Source: an uncultured Phascolarctobacterium sp. (lineage in GTDB: Bacteria > Bacillota > Negativicutes > Acidaminococcales > Acidaminococcaceae). From it: a stretch of DNA of 32,955 nt. Positions 14,399 to 22,351 of the stretch are shown here, piece by piece (positions within the stretch are counted from its first letter, which is position 1; the number at the start of each line of letters is the position of its first letter). The stretch covers positions 1 to 32,955 of the forward strand of contig CAJLLL010000019.1 in assembly GCA_905207485.1 (NCBI GenBank), written 5' to 3'. A model generated the notes under the pieces. The model made no database searches. It was not told the DNA's origin and saw nothing but the letters and a program-made list of their open reading frames with translations. The position numbers and the translations under genes are program-made.

Positions 14399-14749
14399 GT
14401 GGATATAAAAGACATACCGTTTAACCAGACCATGATACAAAAAGCAGTAGGTAAGGCAGAAATAGAAGCTTATAACATCAACCTGCGCTGTGAGAGCGGC
14501 GGCAAGGCGCTGGAACTGAAAATAACGGATGCCGACGGCAGCCGCAGGGTAGTGGTATTAACAGACCGTGGCTTCTGCATAGAAACACGTGAAATAAAGC
14601 TGCGCCCGTTTTACGGCAAAGATGAACGCAATGCAGAGATATGGCGGTTATATAAAGACGAACATTTAACGCAGGTATTTCTGGCTAACCTGTTCAGCAT
14701 TACCCAGCCTTCTGTTTCGCTGATTATTAAGGAAATGCGAAAACAATAA
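14399..14749 (+). CDS. Small protein with C-terminal helix-turn-helix
   Basis: 116 residues starting at GTG, chosen because AGAGGTG lies five bases upstream and the next in-frame ATG (14432) would remove ten residues. The last 40 residues (EIWRLYKDEHLTQVFLANLF, then SITQPSVSLIIKEMRK) form a textbook helix-turn-helix with the TQ..LA..F.ITQPSVS..I pattern seen in many repressors and recombinase-type DNA-binding domains. The N-terminal part (SGGKALELKITDADGSRRVV, then VLTDRGFCIETREIKLRPFY) is beta-rich and unrecognised; it could be a ligand or dimer module. It sits third in an operon with two secreted proteins and may regulate them or the upstream adhesin. No target is shown by sequence. Confidence 0.75.
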   Translation: MDIKDIPFNQTMIQKAVGKAEIEAYNINLRCESGGKALELKITDADGSRRVVVLTDRGFCIETREIKLRPFYGKDERNAEIWRLYKDEHLTQVFLANLFSITQPSVSLIIKEMRKQ

Positions 14750-14768
14750 ATTTATAATGTATTTTTTT

Positions 14769-14807
14769 ATGCCATGGCGTTTATTTGCTGTGGCATTTTG
14801 ATTTTTG
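14769..14807 (+). terminator. Terminator after the HTH gene
   Basis: ATGCCATGG (14769-14777) pairs with CTGTGGCAT (14788-14796), with two G-U pairs, and is followed by TTTTGATTTTTG. It lies 19 bases after the stop. Confidence 0.75.
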
Positions 14808-14855
14808 TTATATAATATAAATATAGAAGTTTGTGAACGGAAGGAGCGGAAGTTT

Positions 14856-16550
14856 ATGGCAAAAAAGGTTCTTATTATCGGCGGTGTGGCAGCGGGAATG
14901 AAAACCGCTTCGCGCTTGCGCCGCAGAGATAAAGATGCGGAAATTACGGTAATTGAACGCGGCGGTCTTGTAAGTTACGGCGCGTGCGGATTTCCGTATT
15001 ATATAAGTGATGAAGTTAAAAATTTTGATGAGTTTACGCATACGCCGCAGGGGATTGCACGCGATGTGGATTATTTTAAAAATGTGAAGGGCATTGACGT
15101 TTTAATCCGCCATGAAGCGCATAAGATTAACCGTGCAGCAAAAACTGTTACGGTGCTTAATAAAGAAACGGGAACGGCGGAAGATATGCCGTATGATGTT
15201 TTGGTGCTTGGCACCGGTGCAACTCCTGTGCGCCTGCCTGTGTCCGGGGCTGATTTGCAGGGCATACATAACTTTTGGTTTCCGTGGGAAGTAGAACAGG
15301 TTAAAGCTGAAATTACAGCCAATAACGTAACGGATGTGGTAATTGTAGGCGCCGGTTTTATTGGCATGGAACTGGCTGAAGCTTTTAACAACATTGGCGT
15401 TAAAGTAAGCGTTGTGGAAATGCAGGACCGCATTTTGCCGCAGATGCTTGATTTGGAAATGGCGCAGCTTGCAGCCAAACCTGTTGCCGCAGCAGGCATA
15501 AATTTATATTTGGGTGAAAAAACGGTTGCTTTTGAAGGCGAAGAACGTGTAAGCGCAGTTAAAACAGATAAACGTATGATCCCGGCGCAGATGGTTATTG
15601 TTGCGGTAGGAGTACGTCCAAATGTAGAGCTTGCACGCGAAGCTGGACTTGAAATTGGCGTGACTGGTGCCATTGCCGTTAATGAATATATGCAGACGAG
15701 TGATCCCTGCATTTATGCGGGTGGCGATTGTGCAGAAAATACGCAGCGCGTAAGCGGAAGCAAAATTTTTGCGCCGATGGGCAGCACTGCCAACAAGCAC
15801 GGACGCATAATTGCCGATAATATTTGCGGCGATATGATTAAATATCCCGGTGTTTTGGGCACGGGGCTGTGCCGTATGCCGGGCATTGAAGCTGGCAGTA
15901 CAGGTTTAAACGAACGTACTGCCGCTGCTGCCGGTATTGATTTTGAAAGTGTAATTGTGCCGGGGGTTGACCGTTTGGGTTATATGCCGGGAGCCGGACG
16001 CATTGTTTTAAAACTGTTTGCCGATAAAAAAACGCATAAAGTTATCGGTGTACAGGCAGTTGGGCAAAGCGTTGATAAGCGCATCGACACATTAGTTGCC
16101 GCTATCAGCATGGGCGCAACGCTTGAAGATTTAAGCGAGTTTGATATCGGTTATGCGCCGCCGTTTAACGGGCCGATTGATAATATTGCAACGGCAGCAA
16201 ATGTGCTGCTGAATAAAATTGAAGGCCGTCTGCGCAGCATTAATCCCAAAGATTTTAAGGAACTGCGCAGGGAAAAAGATTATACTTTGGTTGATGTGCG
16301 CACGCCCGGTGAATTTAAAGCCTGCCATATTGCCGGATGCTGCAATATTATAAACCTGCCGCTTGATAAAGTACGCAGTGAATGCTGCAATACTTTGCCT
16401 GACAAGGATGCAAAACTTGTATGCAGCTGCCAGATTGATTTGCGCGGCTATGAAGCCGAAACAATGCTGCGTGCTGCGGGCTATAAGAATGTTCAGAGCC
16501 TTGAAGGAAGCATGAGCGGCTGGCCTTATGAAACCGAAAAAAGCAAATAA
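14856..16550 (+). CDS. CoA-disulfide reductase with C-terminal rhodanese domain
   Basis: 564-residue flavoprotein of the CoADR-RHD family. It is predicted to use NAD(P)H and FAD to reduce CoA disulfide or persulfide in the cytoplasm, supporting thiol and polysulfide metabolism. An FAD-binding site (VLIIGGVAAGMKTASRLRRR) opens the protein. The redox Cys44 lies in SYGACGFPYYI. A second Rossmann motif, VIVGAGFIGMELAEAF, follows at about residue 165, and IYAGGDCAE binds FAD. The rhodanese domain occupies about 465-560, with active loop CSCQIDLRG giving Cys525. ATG 14856 is chosen because AAGGAG is nine bases upstream and the FAD motif begins immediately; an upstream TTG at 14805 has neither. It is monocistronic. 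The extra Cys523 beside the rhodanese nucleophile is unusual. Confidence 0.93.
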   Translation: MAKKVLIIGGVAAGMKTASRLRRRDKDAEITVIERGGLVSYGACGFPYYISDEVKNFDEFTHTPQGIARDVDYFKNVKGIDVLIRHEAHKINRAAKTVTVLNKETGTAEDMPYDVLVLGTGATPVRLPVSGADLQGIHNFWFPWEVEQVKAEITANNVTDVVIVGAGFIGMELAEAFNNIGVKVSVVEMQDRILPQMLDLEMAQLAAKPVAAAGINLYLGEKTVAFEGEERVSAVKTDKRMIPAQMVIVAVGVRPNVELAREAGLEIGVTGAIAVNEYMQTSDPCIYAGGDCAENTQRVSGSKIFAPMGSTANKHGRIIADNICGDMIKYPGVLGTGLCRMPGIEAGSTGLNERTAAAAGIDFESVIVPGVDRLGYMPGAGRIVLKLFADKKTHKVIGVQAVGQSVDKRIDTLVAAISMGATLEDLSEFDIGYAPPFNGPIDNIATAANVLLNKIEGRLRSINPKDFKELRREKDYTLVDVRTPGEFKACHIAGCCNIINLPLDKVRSECCNTLPDKDAKLVCSCQIDLRGYEAETMLRAAGYKNVQSLEGSMSGWPYETEKSK

Positions 16551-16571
16551 CAGCAAAAATGTGTAAATTTA

Positions 16572-16600
16572 TTGACACAAAGGGCGGCTATTGGTAAAAT
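16572..16600 (+). promoter_or_regulatory. Promoter of the pur operon
   Basis: A perfect TTGACA (16572-16577), an ideal 17-bp spacer and TAAAAT (16595-16600), among the best promoter matches in the window. The predicted start near 16607 gives a leader of about 104 nt before purE. Confidence 0.85.
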
Positions 16601-16628
16601 AAGTTAATAATATTATTTATGTAAAGAC

Positions 16629-16693
16629 GCCCGGAAGAATTGTAGTTGGTTGAACAGCACAATGAGATTTTGATGCCGGGCTTTATTTTTTAT
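16629..16693 (+). terminator. Leader terminator (candidate attenuator) upstream of purE
   Basis: GCCCGG (16629-16634) pairs with CCGGGC (16676-16681) and is directly followed by TTTATTTTTTAT. The 41-nt loop contains a further possible stem, ATTGT 16639-16643 with ACAAT 16658-16662. It lies between the promoter and purE, so it should stop transcription unless prevented. It does not match the guanine, ZTP or PRPP riboswitch consensus as I know them. Confidence 0.6.
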
Positions 16694-16710
16694 CGAAAGG
16701 CAGTGGGACA

Positions 16711-17208
16711 ATGAAAGTTGCAATTATTATGGGCAGCAATTCTGACTGGCCGGTGCTTGAACCGGCGGAAAAAACTTTAAAAAGTTTTGGCGTTGAAGTA
16801 GAGGTTGTGGTTGCATCTGCACACCGCACCCCGGAAATGGTGCACGAGTTTGCGGCAGGCGCGCGTGAACGCGGAGTTGAGGTAATTATTGCAGCAGCAG
16901 GCGCAGCAGCTCATTTGGGCGGCGTTATTGCAGCATTTACCACGCTGCCGGTAATTGGCATACCCATTAATGCCACTCCTTTAAACGGAATGGATTCCCT
17001 TTTAAGTTTTGTACAGATGCCGAGCGGTATTCCGGTAGCAACCATGGCTATTAACGGAGCTAAAAACGCAGCTTTGTTTGCAGTACAGATTCTGGCTACC
17101 AAATACCCTGAACTTGTTGAAAAACTGGCTGAAGACCGTGAAAAAATGAAAGCGGAAGTAAAAGCCAAAGGCGAAAAACTGGCTGCGCTCCGCGCTGGCG
17201 AGCAGTAA
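16711..17208 (+). CDS. purE: N5-carboxyaminoimidazole ribonucleotide mutase (class I PurE)
   Basis: 165 residues. It rearranges N5-CAIR to CAIR in de novo IMP synthesis (cytoplasm, octameric enzyme). The family signatures are complete: GSNSDWPV at 8-15 (phosphate and ribose binding), SAHRTPE, the AGAAAHLGGV loop with the catalytic His region, and GIPINATPLNGMDSLLSFVQ with the following MPSG. The SAHRTPE and HLGG pattern indicates class I, which needs PurK to supply N5-CAIR; no purK lies in this window. It is first gene of the pur operon, behind a leader terminator, with AAAGG as the ribosome-binding site, and purF follows after 24 bases. Confidence 0.97.
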   Translation: MKVAIIMGSNSDWPVLEPAEKTLKSFGVEVEVVVASAHRTPEMVHEFAAGARERGVEVIIAAAGAAAHLGGVIAAFTTLPVIGIPINATPLNGMDSLLSFVQMPSGIPVATMAINGAKNAALFAVQILATKYPELVEKLAEDREKMKAEVKAKGEKLAALRAGEQ

Positions 17209-17232
17209 TTAGCGGCAGAAAAGGAGCAGAGA

Positions 17233-18675
17233 ATGTCTGGTATTGATTTTACTGATGACAAAATGCATGAAGAGTGCGGCGTATTCGGCATTTATTCCCA
17301 TAGCGATGATGTAGCGCTTAACACTTATTGGGGTCTGTATGCATTGCAGCACCGCGGACAGGAAAGCTGCGGCATTGCCGCTACCGACGGCTCACATATG
17401 GAAGTAAGAAAAGGCATGGGGCTTGTTGCCGATGTATTTAAAGGCGGCGTAAGCGGTCTGGAAGGCCATATTGCCATAGGGCATGTACGTTATTCTACAA
17501 CCGGTTCCAGCATGGCATACAACATTCAGCCGCTGCGTGTTTATTTTGACGGCGGCAACCTTGCTCTGGCACATAACGGCAACCTTACCAATGCGGCTGA
17601 ACTCCGCAAACGTCTTTCTATGGAAGGTGCTGTGTTCCAGACTACGGTTGATACTGAAGTAGTTGTAAGCCTGATTGCCCGCAGCCGTAAAAAAACTATT
17701 GAAGAACGTGTAGCCGAAGCTGCCAACACCATTAAAGGTGCATTTGGCATTTTGGTTATGACCGATAATAAACTTATTGCCGTGCGCGACCAGTATGGTT
17801 TCCGTCCGCTGGCTATCGGCAAAATGGACGGCGGCTGGGTTGTTGCCTCCGAATCCTGTGCATTTGATTTGGTTGGCGCAGAATTTGTACGCGACGTTGA
17901 ACCGGGCGAAATGTTGGTATTTGAAAATGACCACGATGAACCCAAGAGCAGCCGCTGGGCAGAAACAATGCCTGCCAAACGTGCGCACTGCGTATTTGAA
18001 TATGTTTACTTTGCCCGTACCGACAGCGTTATTGACAAACAATCCGTTTATCAGGCGCGCATCAATATGGGCAGGGAACTTGCCAAAGAAACTAAAGATA
18101 TTAAAGCCGATATTGTTATTTCCGTTCCGGACTCCGGTACGGCAGCAGCAGTTGGCTACAGCCTTGAATCCGGCGTGCCGTTTATGGAAGGTTTAACCAA
18201 AAACCGTTATGTAGGCAGGACGTTTATTCAGCCTACACAAAAACAGCGCTTAAATGCGGTAAGGCTTAAACTTAATCCGGTAGAAAGCGTTATTAAAGGC
18301 AAATCCGTTGTGGTGGTTGATGACAGTATTGTGCGCGGCACAACCAGCGGCAAAATTGTAAAACTGCTTAAAGATGCCGGAGCACGCGAAGTGCATATGT
18401 GCATCAGCTCTCCTCCGGTAACTGACCCGTGCTACTACGGCATTGATACCAGCGTACGCAAAGAACTGATTGCTTCTACTCATACGGAAGAAGAAATTTG
18501 CCAGTACATCGGTGCAGATTCCCTGCATTATATTTCGCTGGAAGGTTTGAAACGTTCGCTGAACTGCATGGACCCGGACGGTATGTGCTATGCCTGCTTT
18601 AATGCAGATTATCCCGACAATGCGGAAGAAACCCTGAGGCAGGGTTCTAAATATATTTTTGAAAATGAAGGCTGA
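17233..18675 (+). CDS. purF: Amidophosphoribosyltransferase
   Basis: 480 residues. It catalyses the committed step of purine synthesis, PRPP plus glutamine to phosphoribosylamine. It is the Bacillus-type enzyme with a short propeptide: residues 1-14 precede Cys15 (EECGVFGIY), the N-terminal nucleophile after processing. The glutaminase domain covers about 15-250, with RYSTTGSS and AHNGNL. The PRPP motif VVVVDDSIVRGTTS lies at about 359-372. Four cysteines at 253, 400, 452 and 455 (the last two as CYAC) match the [4Fe-4S] ligands of the B. subtilis enzyme, so an oxygen-sensitive cluster is expected. AAAGGAG precedes the ATG; purM starts 15 bases downstream. Confidence 0.97.
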   Translation: MSGIDFTDDKMHEECGVFGIYSHSDDVALNTYWGLYALQHRGQESCGIAATDGSHMEVRKGMGLVADVFKGGVSGLEGHIAIGHVRYSTTGSSMAYNIQPLRVYFDGGNLALAHNGNLTNAAELRKRLSMEGAVFQTTVDTEVVVSLIARSRKKTIEERVAEAANTIKGAFGILVMTDNKLIAVRDQYGFRPLAIGKMDGGWVVASESCAFDLVGAEFVRDVEPGEMLVFENDHDEPKSSRWAETMPAKRAHCVFEYVYFARTDSVIDKQSVYQARINMGRELAKETKDIKADIVISVPDSGTAAAVGYSLESGVPFMEGLTKNRYVGRTFIQPTQKQRLNAVRLKLNPVESVIKGKSVVVVDDSIVRGTTSGKIVKLLKDAGAREVHMCISSPPVTDPCYYGIDTSVRKELIASTHTEEEICQYIGADSLHYISLEGLKRSLNCMDPDGMCYACFNADYPDNAEETLRQGSKYIFENEG

Positions 18676-18690
18676 TACAGGAGGACGATG

Positions 18691-19755
18691 ATGAGCGAAG
18701 AAACCAAGAAACAACTTACTTATGCAGACGCCGGTGTAAACATTGATGCCGGCAATGAAGCTGTTGAACTGATGAAAGCAAGTGTACAGGCTACTTACCG
18801 TCCCGAAGTTATCGGTGACATTGGCGGCTTTGGCGGTTTGTTTGCATTGAACAGCGGCAAATACAAAGAGCCTGTGCTGGTAAGCGGCACCGACGGCGTA
18901 GGTACTAAACTGAAACTGGCTTTTATGGCTGATAAACATGACACTATCGGTCAGGATGCAGTTGCCATGAGCGTAAACGATATTCTTGTACAGGGCGCTG
19001 AACCGCTGTTTTTCCTTGATTATATTGCCATTGAAACCTTGGAAGCTGAAAAGGTTGCCCAGATTGTTAAGGGTGTTGCCAATGCCTGCAAAGAATCCGG
19101 CTGCGCATTAATCGGCGGTGAAACTGCTGAAATGAGCGATTTGTATGGCAAGAATGAATACGATATTGCAGGTTTCTGTGTTGGCGTGGTAGAAAAAAGC
19201 AAAATGATTACCGGCGAAAAAGTAAAACCGGGCGATGTGCTTTTAGGTTTGCCTTCTTCCGGCATTCATTCCAACGGTTTTACCCTTGTACGTAAAATTT
19301 GCTTTGACGTAATGGGCTTCACTATGGATACTCCGGTACCGGAATTTGGCACAACTCTTGGTGAAGAACTTTTGAAACCGACCCGTCTTTATCCGCGCGT
19401 ATGCCTGCCGCTGATTGAAAAATTTAATCTGCACGGCATGGTGCATATTACCGGCGGCGGTTTCTATGATAACATTCCTCGCATTTTACCTCAGGATTGC
19501 GATGCTGACGTTAACGCAGCAGCATGGGAAGTGCCTGTTGTCTTTAAAAAATTGCAGGAATGGGGCAATGTTGACTGGCATGAAATGTACCGCACCTTTA
19601 ACATGGGCGTAGGCATGGTGCTGGTAGTTGCTCCGGAAGAAGCTGACGCTGTACGTGAACATCTGAAAAATGCCGGTGAAACTTTCTATGAACTTGGCCG
19701 TATTGTTGAAGGCAGCGGCAAAGCAGTGCTGAAAGGCGGCGTTTTTGGTGAATAA
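18691..19755 (+). CDS. purM: Phosphoribosylformylglycinamidine cyclo-ligase
   Basis: 354 residues (typical about 345). It converts FGAM to AIR with ATP. Family signatures are seen: LTYADAGVNIDAGNEAVELM at the N-terminus, the GTDGVGTKLKLAF nucleotide-site motif, AMSVNDILVQGAEPLFFLDY, GGETAEM and GLPSSGIHSNGFTLVRK, plus the MVHITGGGFYDNIPRILP stretch. ATG 18691 is preferred to the adjacent ATG 18688 because AGGAGG ends six bases before it rather than three. It lies between purF and purN; its 3' end overlaps purN by eight bases. Confidence 0.96.
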   Translation: MSEETKKQLTYADAGVNIDAGNEAVELMKASVQATYRPEVIGDIGGFGGLFALNSGKYKEPVLVSGTDGVGTKLKLAFMADKHDTIGQDAVAMSVNDILVQGAEPLFFLDYIAIETLEAEKVAQIVKGVANACKESGCALIGGETAEMSDLYGKNEYDIAGFCVGVVEKSKMITGEKVKPGDVLLGLPSSGIHSNGFTLVRKICFDVMGFTMDTPVPEFGTTLGEELLKPTRLYPRVCLPLIEKFNLHGMVHITGGGFYDNIPRILPQDCDADVNAAAWEVPVVFKKLQEWGNVDWHEMYRTFNMGVGMVLVVAPEEADAVREHLKNAGETFYELGRIVEGSGKAVLKGGVFGE

Positions 19756-20368
19756 GCGCAAAATCGGCGTACTTGTAAGCGGCAGGGGCAGTAACTTGCA
19801 GGCTTTAATGGACGAAATTTCCGCAGGTACGCTTAATGTGGAAATTACCGTTGTTATCAGCGATAAAAAAGATGCCTTTGCTTTGGAACGTGCAAACAAT
19901 GCCGGCATTAAAACCGTAGCGGTTGAACGTAAAGAATGTGCATCTAAAGAAGATTTTGAAAATAAAATTACCGCCGCACTGGAAGAAGCCTGTGCGGAGC
20001 TGGTTGTACTGGCAGGTTTTATGCGTATTTTAAGCCCGGAATTTGTGGGGCACTGGCATCATAAAATCGTCAATATCCATCCGGCTCTTTTGCCGAGTTT
20101 CCCGGGGCTTGACGGACAGGGACAGGCGCTTGATTACGGCGTAAAAATTGCCGGCTGCACAGTGCATTTTGTAGATGAAGGCACCGACAGTGGTCCGATT
20201 ATTCTGCAAAAAGCAGTGCCGGTGCTGGATGATGATACGCATGATACACTGGCAGACAGAATTTTGGAACAGGAACATAAAGCTTTGCCCGAAGCTGTAC
20301 GTTTGTGGAGTGAAGGCAGGCTGCAAATAGAAGGAAGGCACGTTAAAGTGCTTCCGGCAGTGAGGTGA
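19748..20368 (+). CDS. purN: Phosphoribosylglycinamide formyltransferase
   Basis: 206 residues. It transfers a formyl group from 10-formyl-THF to GAR, the third step of the pathway. Conserved features: the GRGSNLQAL substrate loop near the start, LAGFMRIL, the catalytic NIHPALLPSFPG (Asn and His) and VDEGTDSGPIILQ with the catalytic Asp. GTG 19748 is taken as the start, giving MNKRKIGVLVSGRG; a TTG three bases upstream is possible but less likely. It overlaps purM by eight bases, suggesting translational coupling. The usual GLHAHQ-type segment reads GLDGQGQ here, a slight variant in the loop next to the folate site. Confidence 0.95.
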   Translation: MNKRKIGVLVSGRGSNLQALMDEISAGTLNVEITVVISDKKDAFALERANNAGIKTVAVERKECASKEDFENKITAALEEACAELVVLAGFMRILSPEFVGHWHHKIVNIHPALLPSFPGLDGQGQALDYGVKIAGCTVHFVDEGTDSGPIILQKAVPVLDDDTHDTLADRILEQEHKALPEAVRLWSEGRLQIEGRHVKVLPAVR

Positions 20369-20374
20369 AAGAAC

Positions 20375-20974
20375 ATGAGAATAAAAAGAGCGCTTTTGAG
20401 CGTATCTGACAAAACAGGCATTGTTAAACTGGCACAGTTTCTGCATGAAATCGGCGTAGAAATTATTTCTACCGGCGGCACTATGAAGGCTTTGCAGGAC
20501 GCAGGCATTCCTGTAACTTATGTCAGCGATGTAACCGGTTTTCCGGAAATTATGGATGGCAGGGTTAAAACTTTAAACCCGAAAATCCATGGCGGCATTT
20601 TAGCTGTCCGCAGTAATCCGGAACATGTTAAGGCAATGGAAGAACACGGCATTAAACCGATTGACCTCGTTGTAGTAAACCTCTATCCGTTTAAAGAAAC
20701 TATTGCCAAACCCGGCGTAACAGAAGCTGAAGCTATTGAAAACATTGATATTGGCGGTCCGGCAATGGTAAGGGCAGCTGCCAAAAACTTCCGCGATGTC
20801 ATTATTATTACCAATCCGGCACGTTACAGCAGCCTGATTGCAATGCTGCAGCAGTATGGCGATGCTGATATTGTTACCCGCAAAACTCTGGCTAAAGAAG
20901 CATTTACGCATACTTCCGAATATGATGCTGCCATCAGTGCATATCTGACCAAGCAGCTTGCCGAAGGCAAATAA
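20375..20974 (+). CDS. purH: IMP cyclohydrolase, stand-alone N-terminal domain of PurH
   Basis: 199 residues with the MGS-like IMP cyclohydrolase fold: ALLSVSDKTGIVKLAQFLHE, then ISTGGTMKALQDAG, EIMDGRVKTLNPKIHGGILA, DLVVVNLYPF and ENIDIGGPAMVRAAAKN. These are the residues that close the IMP ring from FAICAR. Ordinary PurH is a fusion of about 510 residues with an AICAR transformylase domain; here the ORF stops cleanly after the cyclohydrolase domain (SAYLTKQLAEGK) and purD follows after 11 bases with its own AAGGAG. No remnant of the transformylase domain is seen in any frame, so this is a true split form rather than a fresh truncation. The transformylase must be encoded elsewhere. A GAGGTGA ribosome-binding site precedes the ATG. 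Confidence 0.93.
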   Translation: MRIKRALLSVSDKTGIVKLAQFLHEIGVEIISTGGTMKALQDAGIPVTYVSDVTGFPEIMDGRVKTLNPKIHGGILAVRSNPEHVKAMEEHGIKPIDLVVVNLYPFKETIAKPGVTEAEAIENIDIGGPAMVRAAAKNFRDVIIITNPARYSSLIAMLQQYGDADIVTRKTLAKEAFTHTSEYDAAISAYLTKQLAEGK

Positions 20975-20985
20975 GGAGAAGCATT

Positions 20986-22266
20986 ATGCAGATATTACTT
21001 ATTGGCGGCGGCGGCCGTGAACATGCGCTGGCATGGAAACTGGCACAGAGCGCACAGGTTGAAAAAATTTACGCAGCTCCCGGCAATCCCGGCATTGCTG
21101 CCGTAGAAAAATGTGAATGCATAGAACTTGATTTGAATAATCTTGAAGGTGTTGCGGATTATGCTGAAGAACACGGTATTGATTTAACCGTTGTTGGCCC
21201 GGAAGCAACTTTGGTGGCAGGCATTGCCGATATCTTCGCTTCACGCGGGCTTGCTGTTTTTGGGCCTTCCAAAGCAGCAGCACAGCTTGAAGGCAGTAAA
21301 GCGTTTGCCAAAAATATTATGGCAAAATATGATATCCCGACAGCATTCTTTAAAGTTTGCGAAGATATTGAAACTGCTAAAGCTTATGTTAAGGAAAAAG
21401 GCGCGCCGATTGTTATTAAGGCTGACGGGCTTGCAGCAGGCAAAGGCGTTGTTGTTGCCATGACGGAAGCAGAAGCTTTGGAAGCAATTGACGAGATGAT
21501 GGGCGAACAGCATAAATTCGGCGGTGCCGGCGCGCGTGTTGTCATTGAAGAATTTATGCAGGGTGAGGAAGCATCTCTCCTGGCATTTACTGATGGCGAA
21601 CATATCGTGCCGATGATTGCTTCTCAGGACCATAAGCGCGCTTTTGACGGCGATAAAGGGCCTAATACCGGCGGCATGGGCACTTATGCACCGGCTCCTG
21701 TTTTAACCGATATTTTACGCCTGCGCGCAGTAGAAAAGATTTTAAAACCCGTTGTTGCAGCCATGAAAGCAGAAGGCATGCCTTATAAAGGCTGCCTGTA
21801 TGCAGGCCTGATGGTTTGCGGCGATGAAGTGAAAGTGGTTGAATTCAACTGCCGCTTTGGCGACCCGGAAACACAGGTAGTACTGCCGCTTTTGGATGCT
21901 GATTTGGCTGAAATTATGCTTGCCTGCGCAACCGGCGGGCTTGATAAAGTTGACATCGGCTGGAAAGATAAAGCTGCTGTATGTGTAGTTATGGCATCCG
22001 GCGGTTATCCAGAAAGCTATAAAAACGGTTATGTTATCAGCGGGCTTGATAAAGCCGGCGCAATGGCTGATACCGTTGTGTTCCATGCCGGAACGAAAAT
22101 CAGCGATGGCAATGTAGTAACGGCCGGCGGCCGTGTGCTTGGCGTAACTGCAAGCGGCAAAGATATTGCCGAAGCGCAGGAACGTGCATACAAAGCTGTT
22201 TCCGCAATCAGCTTTACAGATATGCAGTACCGCAAGGATATAGCCTGGCGTGCATTGAAAAAATAA
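20986..22266 (+). CDS. purD: Phosphoribosylamine--glycine ligase
   Basis: 426 residues, standard for the family. It joins phosphoribosylamine and glycine with ATP to give GAR. The N-terminal GGGGREHALAWKLAQS and AAPGNPG motifs bind the substrate phosphate. The ATP-grasp domain shows FGPSKAAAQLEGSKAFAK, IVIKADGLAAGKGVVVA, the HKRAFDGDKGPNTGGMG loop and VEFNCRFGDPETQ, which carries metal ligands. It is the last gene of the pur operon, 11 bases after purH, and is closed by a terminator. GARS is not fused to PurM or PurN. Confidence 0.97.
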   Translation: MQILLIGGGGREHALAWKLAQSAQVEKIYAAPGNPGIAAVEKCECIELDLNNLEGVADYAEEHGIDLTVVGPEATLVAGIADIFASRGLAVFGPSKAAAQLEGSKAFAKNIMAKYDIPTAFFKVCEDIETAKAYVKEKGAPIVIKADGLAAGKGVVVAMTEAEALEAIDEMMGEQHKFGGAGARVVIEEFMQGEEASLLAFTDGEHIVPMIASQDHKRAFDGDKGPNTGGMGTYAPAPVLTDILRLRAVEKILKPVVAAMKAEGMPYKGCLYAGLMVCGDEVKVVEFNCRFGDPETQVVLPLLDADLAEIMLACATGGLDKVDIGWKDKAAVCVVMASGGYPESYKNGYVISGLDKAGAMADTVVFHAGTKISDGNVVTAGGRVLGVTASGKDIAEAQERAYKAVSAISFTDMQYRKDIAWRALKK

Positions 22267-22267
22267 A

Positions 22268-22300
22268 AAAATGTCCCTGCAGGCAGCGGGGACATTTTGT
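22268..22300 (+). terminator. pur operon terminator
   Basis: AAAATGTCCC (22268-22277) pairs with GGGACATTTT (22289-22298) around an 11-nt loop. It separates the pur operon from the IMP dehydrogenase gene. Confidence 0.85.
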
Positions 22301-22351
22301 ATACACAGTTAACAATAAAAATAATAAATTTTAAGAAAAGGATGGATGAAA

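Noticed and set aside
20375..20974. Recent frameshift or stop mutation truncating purH
   Set aside because: The stop lies at the domain boundary, purD follows at once with its own ribosome-binding site, and no transformylase remnant exists in any frame.
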